DNA of 64,000 nucleotides from Dokdonia sinensis (GCF_003688895.1 NZ_REFV01000009.1:62001-126000), one strand, 5' to 3'. Shown: positions 7,663 to 17,136, counted from the stretch's first letter. Translations and numbers: made by a program. The notes: a model not told the origin generated them from the letters alone.

Positions 7663-9045
7663 TTGTCTAACAAAAACTCAACAGCCCTAGGCACCAAGCC
7701 TATCTCAAAACTCCTCATACAGCAAGCAGTTCCTGCATCTATCGGGATCCTGGTGATGTCTCTTAATATGATTGTGGACACCATTTTTGTAGGAAGATGG
7801 ATAGGGCCTCTTGGCATTAGTGCAATTACCGTTGTAATTCCTGTCACCTTTTTTATTGCGGCTATTGGTCTTGCAGTTGGTATAGGTGGGAGTTCCGTAC
7901 TTTCTCGAGCTTTAGGTTCGGGAGATGATGACAAGGCGTTACGAGTTTTTGGAAATCAGATTACACTTACCTTTCTTATTTCGGGATTACTTGCCATTTT
8001 AGGACTTGTATTTCAAGATACTCTCATTGAATTTTTTGGAGCAGACAACTCTTTTAAAGATATGGCACTTACGTACTATCGTATTGTGCTGTATGGTATC
8101 GTTATGCTGGCCATGTGTATGATGGGAAATAATGTGATACGGGCAGAAGGGAAACCTAAGTTTGCAATGTATGCCATGATTCTTCCAGCAATTGGGAATA
8201 TTGGGATGGATTACCTACTTATTAATGTTTTAGGTTATGGAATGGAAGGTGCCGCGTGGGCCACCTTCATAAGCTACGCTATTTGCTTTGCGTTTATCCT
8301 ATGGTTTTTTGTTTTTAAAAGCGAACTCAGAATCGTGGCGGAGTGTCTCAAACTAAAAAAGAAAGTTGTTTCAGAAATTTCTGGTCTTAGTGCGGTAACG
8401 CTTGCACGTCAGGGCGTTATTTCTATACTTACAATTTTATTAAATAATGTACTTATAAGCTATGGGGATGCGCTGGATGTTGCCACTTACGGTATCATAA
8501 GTAGGATGTTGATGTTTGCTTTGTTTCCTGTAATAGGAGTTACTCAAGGGTTTATGCCTATTGCCAGTTATAATTATGGCGCAAACAAATACGACCGCGT
8601 ACGCGAAACCATAAATACATCTATTCTCTATGCTGGCGGGCTTGCACTCGCAATTTTTATTATTATAATGGTTGTTCCAGATTTCTTTGTCTCTTGGTTT
8701 ATAAGCGACAGTAATGCAAATGCCCAGGCCGTTGCAGATAATAAAATTCTTATGGAACGCACCCCTAATGCTCTGCGATGGGTATTTGCTGCTACGCCAG
8801 TTATCGTGATTCAACTTATAGGTGCGGTTTATTTTCAGGCGATAGGCAAAGCGATACCTGCATTATTACTCAGTCTCACAAAACAGGGTTTTTTCTTAAT
8901 TCCGCTTATTTTGATCCTGCCTAATTTCTTTGGCGTTTGGGGCGTTTGGATTTCCTTCCCTATTGCAGATGTACTTTCGACCCTGGTTACTGGGTACTAC
9001 TTAAGGCGTGATGTTAAGAACAATCTCGTGGTAGGAGAGGAGTAG
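7663..9045 (+). CDS. MATE-family efflux transporter
   Basis: A 460-residue integral membrane protein with about twelve hydrophobic segments. The first reads ASIGILVMSLNMIVDTIFVG, typical of MepA-like MATE exporters, which expel cationic drugs or metabolites using Na+ or H+ gradients. The frame opens with TTG (7663-7665). An in-frame TAA lies four codons upstream and the next ATG falls inside the first membrane helix, so a TTG start is likely. It begins 29 bases after hemH and may be cotranscribed. Substrate cannot be read from sequence. Confidence 0.92.
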   Translation: MSNKNSTALGTKPISKLLIQQAVPASIGILVMSLNMIVDTIFVGRWIGPLGISAITVVIPVTFFIAAIGLAVGIGGSSVLSRALGSGDDDKALRVFGNQITLTFLISGLLAILGLVFQDTLIEFFGADNSFKDMALTYYRIVLYGIVMLAMCMMGNNVIRAEGKPKFAMYAMILPAIGNIGMDYLLINVLGYGMEGAAWATFISYAICFAFILWFFVFKSELRIVAECLKLKKKVVSEISGLSAVTLARQGVISILTILLNNVLISYGDALDVATYGIISRMLMFALFPVIGVTQGFMPIASYNYGANKYDRVRETINTSILYAGGLALAIFIIIMVVPDFFVSWFISDSNANAQAVADNKILMERTPNALRWVFAATPVIVIQLIGAVYFQAIGKAIPALLLSLTKQGFFLIPLILILPNFFGVWGVWISFPIADVLSTLVTGYYLRRDVKNNLVVGEE

Positions 9046-9052
9046 GGGTTAC

Positions 9053-9066
9053 GCTTTCGCGAAAGC
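9053..9066. repeat. Palindrome copy (perfect), intergenic after the MATE gene
   Basis: TAC-GCTTTCGCGAAAGC-GGA, seven bases after the MATE stop codon. Confidence 0.95.
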
Positions 9067-9203
9067 GGATGTATGCATCTTTCCCCCTTAAAACTTTTGT
9101 GTATGCAGTAGCTATAATTTGTACTTTCACGATATGCCACGGACTCTAAATATATTTAGAGACTAAAATGTACAACCGAGGTACATTTCAAAATTTTTAT
9201 AAA

Positions 9204-10346
9204 ATGTATTTAGACTCTAAACTTCCCAACGTAGGTACAACTATTTTTACGGTAATGAGCAAGATGGCGCACGATCACGCAGCTATTAACCTGGCTCAGG
9301 GATTCCCTGGGTTTGCGAGTGACACAAAGTTGCAAAAACTGGTTAGTAAAGCGATGGAGGAAGGGCATAATCAGTATGCACCTATGCAAGGAGTATACAG
9401 CTTACGCAAAAGGATAACAAATAAATTAAACAGTCTTTACGGGAGTGATTACCATCCAGAAACCGATGTTACCGTGACCGCAGGGGCCACTCAGGCGATT
9501 TATACGATAGTTTCTGCATTTATAAGACCAGACGACGAGGTAATTATACTTAAACCCGCTTATGATTGTTATGAGCCAGCCGTACAAGTAAATGGCGGGA
9601 AAGTTGTTCCTATCCAACTTAAAGCTCCAGCCTACAAAGTAGATTGGCTCGCGGTGCAAAACGCCATTACTCCCAAAACTAAGATGCTGTTTATCAATAC
9701 TCCGCATAATCCTACGGGAACTATCCTCGATAAAAAAGATATGCTGGAGTTACAACAAATTCTTGATGGTACCGATATCATTTTAGTAAGCGATGAGGTC
9801 TACCAGCACATCGTATTTGACGGTAAGCAGCACGAGAGTGTGGCGCGCTATCCAGAACTTGTAAGGCGCAGTTTTATAACGGCTTCATTTGGGAAAACTT
9901 TTCATAATACGGGTTGGAAAATGGGATATACCGTCGCACCAAAGGAGCTTATGCAAGAATTCCAGAAAGTACATCAATTCAACGTGTTTTCGGTACATCA
10001 CCCGTCGCAAAAAGCATTTGCCGAATATCTTAGAGAACCTTCCCATTACCTAGGTCTCAATGATTTTTATCAATGTAAGCGAGACGTATTTTTAGAAGCT
10101 GTACAGGGATCAAGGTTTAATGCCACACCTAGCGCAGGAACCTATTTTCAGATGTTGGGTTTTTCTGAAATTACAGACGAGTCAGACACCACTTTTGCGG
10201 AAAGGTTGACTAAAGAATTTAAAGTTGCGAGTATCCCGACGTCAGTTTTTAATCTAAGACAGCAAGATTTTAAGATGCTAAGGTTTTGCTTTGCTAAGGA
10301 TGACGATGTGCTCAGACGGGCAGGAGCGATTTTGTGTGAAATTTAG
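9204..10346 (+). CDS. PLP-dependent aminotransferase, methionine/kynurenine type
   Basis: A fold-type I aminotransferase of 380 residues from the ATG at 9204. INLAQGFPGF, HNQYAPMQGVYSLR, FINTPHNPTGTIL, and the PLP lysine in SFGKTFHNTGWKMGY match the YbdL/KAT-III branch that transfers the amino group of methionine, glutamine or aromatic amino acids to keto acids. In methionine salvage this enzyme works with an omega-amidase; such a gene lies 23 kb away (33454-34233). The track's longer start adds 12 residues that do not resemble the family. Confidence 0.93.
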   Translation: MYLDSKLPNVGTTIFTVMSKMAHDHAAINLAQGFPGFASDTKLQKLVSKAMEEGHNQYAPMQGVYSLRKRITNKLNSLYGSDYHPETDVTVTAGATQAIYTIVSAFIRPDDEVIILKPAYDCYEPAVQVNGGKVVPIQLKAPAYKVDWLAVQNAITPKTKMLFINTPHNPTGTILDKKDMLELQQILDGTDIILVSDEVYQHIVFDGKQHESVARYPELVRRSFITASFGKTFHNTGWKMGYTVAPKELMQEFQKVHQFNVFSVHHPSQKAFAEYLREPSHYLGLNDFYQCKRDVFLEAVQGSRFNATPSAGTYFQMLGFSEITDESDTTFAERLTKEFKVASIPTSVFNLRQQDFKMLRFCFAKDDDVLRRAGAILCEI

Positions 10347-10362
10347 GATCTGATTTCTACGC

Positions 10363-10381
10363 TCCCGAACTAAATTCGGGA
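10363..10381. repeat. TCCCGAA hairpin after the aminotransferase gene
   Basis: TCCCGAA-CTAAA-TTCGGGA is a perfect 7-bp hairpin 17 bases after the stop codon. It lacks a clean U-run, so it may be an intergenic repeat or a weak terminator. Confidence 0.5.
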
Positions 10382-10409
10382 CAAGTTTTTGCGAAATTTT
10401 AGATGCTTT

Positions 10410-10922
10410 CTAGTCATCTAATCGTCTAGCGACCCATCCTCTTACAAGTTCTGCTGTGACTCCAAAGGCTACATGCGCAAGAAACTCATTTGCCTGCAAC
10501 TTGACGGGAATATCTTTAGGAGCTTCTTCAAGGCCCATCAATGGGAGCGAAGTCTCGTGTGTGGCAAGGTAGGCAGTCGTACCAAAAAGAGCACCCTCCA
10601 CTAGATTTGTTTCCGGCCTGTCCTTTTTTGCATATCCTAAACTCGCACCTAGACTTACGCCTATGGGTATGTTAACTAATTGCTCTGCAAGATCCCGATT
10701 AGAAGCGCTTATGGGTTCTCCAGTAAGTTTTTCTGAAATCCCATCTACCAGTTTAAGCTGGGCAGATGTGGTGTCTGGATTTCTAACGGGTAACACTCTT
10801 TCAATCGCAGCTTTTACAATGGTACCTGCTAATCCTCCTAGTACTCCAGAAATAACGCCCCTACTAGCGGTTGATGCCATTGTATCTTTTTCTAACCAGG
10901 TGGAAAGTGCAGTGTTGCTCAT
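10410..10922 (-). CDS. DUF1440 (YagU-like) family protein
   Basis: A 170-residue protein with glycine-rich hydrophobic stretches (VISGVLGGLAGTIVKAAIERVLPVR; IPIGVSLGASLGYA; LVEGALFGTTAYLATHETSLPLMGL), characteristic of the DUF1440/YagU inner-membrane family. The conserved PLMGL followed by FLAHVAFGVTAELVRGWVARRL near the C terminus fits. Function is unknown; E. coli YagU is linked to acid tolerance. It converges with the aminotransferase gene and reads away from the T9SS cargo gene only by a 150-bp gap with a terminator. Confidence 0.75.
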   Translation of the reverse strand: MSNTALSTWLEKDTMASTASRGVISGVLGGLAGTIVKAAIERVLPVRNPDTTSAQLKLVDGISEKLTGEPISASNRDLAEQLVNIPIGVSLGASLGYAKKDRPETNLVEGALFGTTAYLATHETSLPLMGLEEAPKDIPVKLQANEFLAHVAFGVTAELVRGWVARRLDD

Positions 10923-11010
10923 CGTTGTTGTTTTTTATAAAAGTACAAACAGCATTAGAAATGTGGTATGGGATTAACAGATGTTTAATTTTAGTACCAC
11001 AGCAATAATT

Positions 11011-11053
11011 AAAAAAGCCACCAATGTTCTGTAAACATTTTGGGTGGCTTTTT
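11011..11053 (-). terminator. Rho-independent terminator
   Basis: AAAAAAGCCACC and GGTGGCTTTTT form a stem extended by AATGTT/AACATT with a small bulge. It lies downstream of the leftward gene ending at 11077 and has T-runs in both directions. Confidence 0.8.
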
Positions 11054-11076
11054 CTCCCCTTACTTTAGAAAGTTAA

Positions 11077-12609
11077 TTAGTATTTAATAAAACGCTTTGA
11101 CACTTTGCCCTTATTAGTAGTGAGTTGAACAATGTAATTACCGGAAGACAAATCCGAAATATCTATACTGCTTTTTGCACTCGAAAGCATTTGTTTTCCA
11201 AGCATATCTACTATTAAAATCTTCTTTAAAATAATGTTTTCTGGTAAATTGATTGTTAGAAAATTGGATGTGGGATTTGGATATAATTTTATGTCACTAT
11301 GTATTCTAAAATCTGCAATACTCAAAACATCATCAATAAAGAAATAAGCAGAACCTGCATTAGTAATATTTCCTTCACCATTTTCATCTTTGTCATCTTC
11401 TCTTGAGGTAATTAATATTGTTCCTTCTGAAATTCCAGTGCTATAACCGAATAAATCATTTTCGCCACGATCATTAGCAGTAATCTTTTGTGTTTCTTCC
11501 CAGCTATCCCCGTTATTTTTAAAGATATAAACAGATCCGCTATTGGGAATGGTAGCTTCCCCATTTTCGTTAGAATCATTTTGTCTAGCACCTACAATTA
11601 GTGTACTATTTTCTAAACTGATACTACCTCCAAAAAGATCGACTTGTGCTCTTTCTGAAGGCACAACTTTTTGCTTTTCTTCCCAAAGACTATTTGCATT
11701 TTTTTCAAATATATATACAGATCCCGCTGAAGGAATTTCATTTTGTCCGTTTTCGTCATCATCCTCATCTGATGCTCCTACGATTAGATAATCTTCATTA
11801 AGAGCTATGTCAGAACCCAATAGATCACCTAAAGCTCTATCTGAAGTTACTATTTTTTGTGTTTCATTCCATTGACCGCTGTTGTCCTTTTCAAATATAT
11901 AAATGGCTCCCGCTGCTTGGATAGGGTTCTGTCCATTACTATCAAATTCGTGAGAAGGAGCACTTATGGCTATCATATCATCAAAAAAGGCAATTTTTGT
12001 CCCAAAACCATCTACCGGCATAGCATCTGAGGCTATCAGTTTTTGTGTTTCTGTCCAATCTCCATTTTTTTCATAAATATAAACAGCGCCTCTCCTTTCA
12101 TTTTGATCAGATGCGCCTACGGCTACTGTTTCATTATATATTGCTATACTCGTTCCAAATCTTCCGCGACTAGTATCATCTGTGGGTTGAAGTATCGCAG
12201 TTTCTTGCCAAATCTCATTTTCCAGTTCAAATATGTAGGCGCCGCCTTTATTATCATCTTTATTTCTTGCTCCAATTGCGGCAATTGAAGAAGATAGTGC
12301 GATTGCGTGTCCGAAATGACTATTTTCAGCCCTATCTGAGGGAACTATTTTTTGAACCTCTTCCCAATTATCATTTTCAAATTTGAAAAAATATGCGCTC
12401 CCAGCATCGGCAAGAGCATTTTCTTGATTCTCGTCAAAATCATTGAGACTTGCTCCTATTAATCCATATTCCCCATTTATGGAAACTGCTTGACCAAATA
12501 TGTCGTCCTCCATCCTATCTGCCGAAACAGTTTTTTGGGACTGGTAAAACTCTTGAGCTGATACGGTTGTTGAAAACCCAATTAAAATAATAAAAAATAG
12601 ACTTTTCAA
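11077..12609 (-). CDS. FG-GAP-like repeat protein with T9SS sorting domain
   Basis: A secreted 510-residue protein: signal peptide to about residue 18 (SLFFIILIGFSTTVSAQ), then seven or so repeats of about 55-60 residues. Each repeat has the pattern 'VGAS-acidic stretch-GSVYIFEK-W-E-QK-SD', as in FG-GAP/integrin-alpha propellers. Acidic runs (DEDDDENGQNE) suggest calcium binding. The last ~75 residues (LYPNPTSNFLTINLPE ... SSGNYIVQLTTNKGKVSKRFIK) are a type A T9SS sorting domain, so it is exported through the outer membrane. No enzyme motif is visible; an adhesive or structural role is inferred. Confidence 0.88.
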   Translation of the reverse strand: MKSLFFIILIGFSTTVSAQEFYQSQKTVSADRMEDDIFGQAVSINGEYGLIGASLNDFDENQENALADAGSAYFFKFENDNWEEVQKIVPSDRAENSHFGHAIALSSSIAAIGARNKDDNKGGAYIFELENEIWQETAILQPTDDTSRGRFGTSIAIYNETVAVGASDQNERRGAVYIYEKNGDWTETQKLIASDAMPVDGFGTKIAFFDDMIAISAPSHEFDSNGQNPIQAAGAIYIFEKDNSGQWNETQKIVTSDRALGDLLGSDIALNEDYLIVGASDEDDDENGQNEIPSAGSVYIFEKNANSLWEEKQKVVPSERAQVDLFGGSISLENSTLIVGARQNDSNENGEATIPNSGSVYIFKNNGDSWEETQKITANDRGENDLFGYSTGISEGTILITSREDDKDENGEGNITNAGSAYFFIDDVLSIADFRIHSDIKLYPNPTSNFLTINLPENIILKKILIVDMLGKQMLSSAKSSIDISDLSSGNYIVQLTTNKGKVSKRFIKY

Positions 12610-12644
12610 TGTGATTTTATTTAGTGTGAACTCCAGATTAATTT

Positions 12645-13010
12645 TTACTCTTGAATAAATGTTTCCTGACCATTTGTATCTACATAACCATCTGTTCCCA
12701 AGTCATAATTAATGATTAAAAGGTCGTTATTAATTGTAAATGGAACGGTACCAAAATCATCTGTAATCTCACCTAATTTTGTTGAAGATGAAAATATATA
12801 AGTTCCCCTGATTGTTCCTCCAGCTCCAGGTTCTATGTACGTGTAGTTTTGCTCTGAAGTAAATGTAATTGTTCGTTCAGGAATTGTTTCCCCAGTTCCT
12901 ACCCAACTCGTTCCAGATAATACAAAAGTAGACTCATCTGATTCTGAGTCATCGGTACTGCAACTCGTAAGGAATAAAAAAATAGTCGTGATTATTAATA
13001 TGCTTTTCAT
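12645..13010 (-). CDS. Small lipoprotein
   Basis: A 121-residue protein with a lipobox (FLFLTSCSTDD, Cys about residue 17) followed by an acidic Ser/Asp tether (DDSESDES), the usual Bacteroidota surface-export-like arrangement. The rest is beta-rich (WVGTGETIPERTITFTSEQNY ... RGTYIF ... DLLIINYDL), like small lipocalin-type lipoproteins. It follows the FG-GAP gene's upstream end on the same strand with a 35-base gap. Function unknown. Confidence 0.75.
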   Translation of the reverse strand: MKSILIITTIFLFLTSCSTDDSESDESTFVLSGTSWVGTGETIPERTITFTSEQNYTYIEPGAGGTIRGTYIFSSSTKLGEITDDFGTVPFTINNDLLIINYDLGTDGYVDTNGQETFIQE

Positions 13011-13067
13011 TTTGTCTATTTATTAAGTTTTAACCCTTACAAAAAGAAGCCTATAAGGGTTTTATTA

Positions 13068-14006
13068 CTAAAACAAGCTTTTGTAAATGACAGTCTGAGG
13101 TTTACTTTTATAATAAGCGAGTGCAATCTCTTTTGCGTTTGCCATTCTTAGGCGCGCAAGTTCTTTGCGGTCTTTCCTGTAGCGTTCTTGTTGTGCCAGC
13201 TGTTCTCTTTCTTTTTCATCCACCTTCGTGCTTATACTTGCTATTAGGGACTGAGATTTACCATTACAAGATGATGATGGGTCGATTCTCGATAAGTAAG
13301 TGAGAGCACTATTATAATTATTTGCCGCAATGGCCGTTTGTGATTTCTGGATCGTTTCTGCGCATTTTTGATCTTGATATGCAATATAAGCCTCATCAGT
13401 CTTTGCTCTTATTTTCTCATAGCAAGCGCCTACCTCTTTAGGAACGCTGTAGAGTAGTGCAATGGCCTCCCTGTATCGTTTCTGTGTAATTAGTGATGAG
13501 CCATCATTATATATTTGATCGCAGTTTTGGATATAATAGGAAACTATTTTTTCTTTTGCATCATCAAGAAATGCCTTTATGTCGTCATTTCTTGTTTTTA
13601 TACTAGAGATACTTTGGTTTACGGCTTGCTTGCGGTTATAGCCGTCTCCTTTAAGTGACTGGCTATAAATGCTAAAAACTTTCCCCGTTTTCATCTCTTT
13701 GATAAAAAGATTAAACTCCGCATTAACCACGTGTACATTTTTCATCCCCTCAACTACGGTATGGTCGTATATTTCGTATTTGGGATAAATGACAAAGTTG
13801 TTAGTATATCCCTGTCCTGATATACCATAATTGCTCACCATTTTTTGAATTTTGCTCTCCATTTTTGAAATATGCGATGGTTGCAATTGATCAGTATTGT
13901 CTGGTAGCACAACAGACAAGGAGATAGTACTCTCAGATGACTCGGATTGTCCAAAACCTTGGAAAAGGCCAAAAGTAAAACAGAATATATATAAAAGCTT
14001 TTTCAT
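13068..14006 (-). CDS. Secreted hypothetical protein, last gene of a CsgG-like operon
   Basis: A 312-residue protein with a signal peptide (LLYIFCFTFGLFQGFGQ). The first half resembles the flagellar/CsgG-associated 'SHISKMESKIQKMVSNYG' fold with a KTGKVFSIYSQSLKGDG strand, i.e. parts that look like CsgG or LPP20-type assembly factors. The second half has TPR-like helices (KRYREAIALLYSVP; NNYNSALTYLSRI) and ends in a basic coiled coil (RKDRKELARLRMANAKEIA). It starts six bases after the DUF6175 gene. I do not recognise a named family. Confidence 0.7.
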   Translation of the reverse strand: MKKLLYIFCFTFGLFQGFGQSESSESTISLSVVLPDNTDQLQPSHISKMESKIQKMVSNYGISGQGYTNNFVIYPKYEIYDHTVVEGMKNVHVVNAEFNLFIKEMKTGKVFSIYSQSLKGDGYNRKQAVNQSISSIKTRNDDIKAFLDDAKEKIVSYYIQNCDQIYNDGSSLITQKRYREAIALLYSVPKEVGACYEKIRAKTDEAYIAYQDQKCAETIQKSQTAIAANNYNSALTYLSRIDPSSSCNGKSQSLIASISTKVDEKEREQLAQQERYRKDRKELARLRMANAKEIALAYYKSKPQTVIYKSLF

Positions 14007-14012
14007 AAATTT

Positions 14013-14891
14013 TTATTTAATAGTTACATATAGCGTACTGTTCTTATTGTCTATTTGTACGGGGATATCTAGTCTCCCAAAGAATCTATCTATGGTACGC
14101 TCTACAGTTCGAGGCGTGTTATTTTTATTTGTTTTGGGATCTCTAAGAGGATACCTAAATTCTTCTACCACCATTTTAGTGTCTGTGACTGTGGTAATTT
14201 GAGCATAGTTTTTATAAGCTTCTTCGTAAAGCCAGTCTTCAAGTATGTATTTGAGCTTGTCATTTTTGGAAGGAACATTACTGTTCATTGTCCATTCTGA
14301 ATCTTGATCAAAACTGAAGTCTATCTTTACTCGTTTGCCATCTTTTACAATACCATCAAATTTTTCATTCATCGTTTCTAAAAAAGGTTCGATGCAAGAC
14401 TTGATAGCCATATCAGAAAGTTTTCCAATATCTTCTGTGTAAAACTTATTGCTCTCGCAAATTTTACTAGAAAGTGAGTTTCCTGAGTCCGTTTCGTTTG
14501 CCTCTAAAACAATGCGCACAGAATTTCCAGAGCTTGACTTATTGAGCATAAAATCAATCTCTACAACAATGTCTGTTCCAGCATTTTGGAAAATACGATT
14601 TCTAAATTCTGATTGATTGTCCTGTGTAACAGCTTCATCTCTTAAGAGCGCCTTTAATAGTGTTTCAAAGTCTTTTGTGTCATATCCTCTAGCGTCAAAC
14701 CCTTGTTTTACACTTGAGATAGCAACTCTTATTTCTGGGCGCGCGTCAATTATGGTTCGTAGGTCTTCTCCTTCTGATGCTCTAGGGATCACCATAACAC
14801 TAGGTTGAATTGTACGAGTCTCTTGAGCAAACGCTGTCATTGCCGTCATCAAGAATAGGACGATAATACGTGTGTTTATGTTCATTTTCAT
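14013..14891 (-). CDS. DUF6175-family secreted protein
   Basis: A 292-residue protein with an N-terminal signal peptide (IIVLFLMTAMTAFAQ). The segment QPSVMVIPRASEGEDLR, followed by AISSVKQGFDARGYDT and IFQNAGTDIVVEIDF, matches what I know as DUF6175, found beside CsgG-like genes in Bacteroidota. Function is not established. It is eight bases after the lipoprotein gene and six before the next gene, so it belongs to one operon with the CsgG-like protein. Confidence 0.75.
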   Translation of the reverse strand: MKMNINTRIIVLFLMTAMTAFAQETRTIQPSVMVIPRASEGEDLRTIIDARPEIRVAISSVKQGFDARGYDTKDFETLLKALLRDEAVTQDNQSEFRNRIFQNAGTDIVVEIDFMLNKSSSGNSVRIVLEANETDSGNSLSSKICESNKFYTEDIGKLSDMAIKSCIEPFLETMNEKFDGIVKDGKRVKIDFSFDQDSEWTMNSNVPSKNDKLKYILEDWLYEEAYKNYAQITTVTDTKMVVEEFRYPLRDPKTNKNNTPRTVERTIDRFFGRLDIPVQIDNKNSTLYVTIK

Positions 14892-14899
14892 AATTTATT

Positions 14900-15370
14900 T
14901 TAAAGGCCAAAACGTCTTACGATACCTTTGTCCTCAAGGTATTTTTTTAATGTATTTACATTTATGGTCAGATCGACTGTTGTGATATGTGTACCTTTTG
15001 ATTTCTGAAAAGGGGTAGACTGATAGGACGAAGAGATAAATGTGCGCATCGTGTTTCCATAAAATTCATCAAAAAAGGTCGGATGTTTTTTCTCAATGGC
15101 ATTGCGATCTAATCCAATGATGGGATTCCTAAAATTAGAGTTAGGAAAACCTCTGAAAAATAGATTTTCGAACGCTAGTTTCTCTGCTTGATAGAGTGCT
15201 TCATCTTTAGAATTCCCGTATCCTGTGCTGCGTAATGTAGCGGTTTCGTAGCCCTCGTTTGCCACTAAAGCAACTTCTGCCGATGCAAAGTCAAAATCCT
15301 TCTTGGAACCGCAACTTACTGTAAAAAGAGCACACGTCAGGAAGAGTATTATCGTTTTGAGATAGTTCAT
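14900..15370 (-). CDS. Lipoprotein, LPP20-like
   Basis: A 156-residue lipoprotein (lipobox ALFTVSCGSKKD, Cys about residue 20). The core TLRSTGYGNSKDEALYQAEKLAFENLFFRG resembles the short repeats of LPP20/FlgT-type envelope proteins, where an N-terminal strand leads into a 'DAxxxAxxxA' helix. Its start overlaps the stop of the CsgG-like gene by one base (TAATG), indicating coupled translation and probably a shared complex at the outer membrane. Confidence 0.7.
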   Translation of the reverse strand: MNYLKTIILFLTCALFTVSCGSKKDFDFASAEVALVANEGYETATLRSTGYGNSKDEALYQAEKLAFENLFFRGFPNSNFRNPIIGLDRNAIEKKHPTFFDEFYGNTMRTFISSSYQSTPFQKSKGTHITTVDLTINVNTLKKYLEDKGIVRRFGL

Positions 15371-16218
15371 TATAATGTAGATTTACAAATGAGTTTAGCA
15401 TTGGACTTAAATTTTTCAAGAATTGCCTCTCCACCCTTTGTTACTTTGGCCGAAGAAATTTCGGCACCTTCAACTACGTCAATTCTAAATTTGCCTATCT
15501 CAACTTCCCGCTTCGTTTTTTTTCCGCCCACTTCAAGAAAAGTAATTTCGTAAACAATGAATTCATCTTTTTTCTTAGTTCCTGTTTGAGTTCCAACGTT
15601 TACTAGAACGTTTTTAGCTTCGTCTTTTTTAACTTCCTGAATATCAATAATCTGTGTCTCTACGGGGAAATAATCTTGAATAAACTCATCTATATATTTT
15701 TGCATCCTTACAAGCGTGTTGCCAAATGCGGCCTCAGGACTGCTATTGCCGCCCATAGAACTTTTTAAGACACTTCCCATAAAAGAATCCTTAGGTGTTA
15801 TCGTTTTTGAATGAATGACTTGTCCGGTCTCCACATCCAGAACATCAAGGCTAAAAGAAACATTGCATTTATAGTAGGCAGACTTTTCTGTTTGCATAAG
15901 TCTGTTGCTGTAAGAAATAAGTTTGCCAGCGACCAGCTGTTGGGCTCCTTTAGAATTATCTTGAGCAATAACATCTGAGTTCATAAAAGCCTCAGTCTTT
16001 TGAAGTTCTTTTTCTGAGTTAATTTTAGAATAATTACTTCTATCTACAATATCAAAGCGGTTTGTAGCAACAAAAGCTTCTTTTACTTGATCGTAAATCG
16101 CATTTGCTTGCGGACTTAAAGAGGATTGACTTTCGAATGGTAATAGAGCTATAGACGTTTTTTGGCTTAATGCTATTTGAGAGAATATTACAAAGGATAG
16201 CAATAAAATTCTTTTCAT
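15370..16218 (-). CDS. CsgG/HfaB-like outer-membrane assembly protein
   Basis: A 282-residue secreted protein (ATG at 16216-16218 gives the signal peptide ILLLSFVIFSQIALSQ). It follows the CsgG N-domain pattern: TSIALLPFES, a helix, then NRFDIVDRSNYSKINSE, AQQLVAGKLISYSN and SFSLDVLDVETGQVIHSKTI. CsgG proteins form outer-membrane secretion pores for curli; the lipobox is absent here, so a periplasmic or soluble CsgG-domain protein is also possible. It is the first gene of a four-gene leftward operon and lies 100 bases downstream of a LytTR regulator gene that may control it. Confidence 0.75.
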   Translation of the reverse strand: MKRILLLSFVIFSQIALSQKTSIALLPFESQSSLSPQANAIYDQVKEAFVATNRFDIVDRSNYSKINSEKELQKTEAFMNSDVIAQDNSKGAQQLVAGKLISYSNRLMQTEKSAYYKCNVSFSLDVLDVETGQVIHSKTITPKDSFMGSVLKSSMGGNSSPEAAFGNTLVRMQKYIDEFIQDYFPVETQIIDIQEVKKDEAKNVLVNVGTQTGTKKKDEFIVYEITFLEVGGKKTKREVEIGKFRIDVVEGAEISSAKVTKGGEAILEKFKSNAKLICKSTL

Positions 16219-16318
16219 AATCGTATGATTTAGGTTTAATAAAGCCCTAAAAATCATAGATTAAATACTCTCAAAAAACTCCTAGTGAAAAAAGGTTTCT
16301 AGCTAGTGAAAATCTGGA

Positions 16319-17134
16319 TTATCCCAAATACAACGCCTCGATCTTATTGCGCACAGCGTCCTTATAGGTTTCCTTTATAGAGAGCGCCATCCCTGCCACT
16401 GCTAGTCTTGAGCCGTTTATGCGACCTTCTAGTACGTGTGGGTCTAGATTTACGATGTAGCTCTCGTTTATTCGTTCAAACTGCTCTGGGAGTTGTTCCT
16501 GCAGTTTGCGCAATGAAGTTTTGAGGTAATATTCTTTTCCAGTTACTGTCTGGAACCATAGGTAGTTTGCGCGTAGGTTTTCGGTTTCCTTTTTTGGGTT
16601 GTTCTCGTATTTTGATTTTACGGTAAAGAAAGCAATGTCATCGTACAATATAGGTACTCTTGAGATATCCTGATAGCCTTTTTCCTTGAGCTCGTCCAGA
16701 TAGTCTGTAAGGCCCATCACTCCTTTTTTTTCTGTTAGGATTGTGGGGTTTTTTTGCTTTCGCGAAAGCGTGGTATGTATCGCCCTCACCACCTCTTCTA
16801 TATTAAGTTTAGGCTTCGTCTTTACAATAAACTGCTCGTGATTGGTTTGTAAACCTTTAAAAAATGTAGCCGTGTCCGCATACTTAGTCACATAAATAAA
16901 CGGGATATGCATTTTCTCCGAAAGGATTTTTCCCAAATCTAAACCCGACCGTTCTCCTCTAAGATGAACGTCTAGAAGAACAACATCAGGTTTTGTCTTT
17001 TCAATTTCGATCAAGGCCTGAGCCACACTAGGCGTATAATCTGCTACAGAAAAATGTTCTTTGAGCAAGGCTTGAGCGAGTCTGTCATAAAGGACTGCCT
17101 CGTCTTCTACTATGAGGATGTGCGCGTGTTGCAT
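16319..17134 (-). CDS. LytTR-family response regulator
   Basis: A 271-residue two-component regulator. The receiver domain has the acidic pair in LIVEDEAVL, the phospho-acceptor Asp in VVLLDVHLRGE (about residue 55) and the lysine in FIYVTKYAD. The C-terminal LytTR DNA-binding domain runs from about residue 165 (IAFFTVKSKYENN ... YLKTSLRKLQEQLPEQFERINESYIVNL). A palindrome copy at 16756-16769 encodes TLSRKQ in the linker between the domains. It starts two bases after the sensor kinase gene's stop, its likely partner. Confidence 0.93.
   Translation of the reverse strand: MQHAHILIVEDEAVLYDRLAQALLKEHFSVADYTPSVAQALIEIEKTKPDVVLLDVHLRGERSGLDLGKILSEKMHIPFIYVTKYADTATFFKGLQTNHEQFIVKTKPKLNIEEVVRAIHTTLSRKQKNPTILTEKKGVMGLTDYLDELKEKGYQDISRVPILYDDIAFFTVKSKYENNPKKETENLRANYLWFQTVTGKEYYLKTSLRKLQEQLPEQFERINESYIVNLDPHVLEGRINGSRLAVAGMALSIKETYKDAVRNKIEALYLG
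16756..16769. repeat. Palindrome copy (perfect), in the LytTR regulator
   Basis: Read on the minus strand as TLSRKQ in the inter-domain linker; + strand right flank GTGG. Confidence 0.95.
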
Positions 17135-17136
17135 AG

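Noticed and set aside
8440-8814. A 124-codon minus-strand frame within the MATE gene
   Set aside because: It lies entirely opposite a well-supported membrane protein gene and resembles no family.
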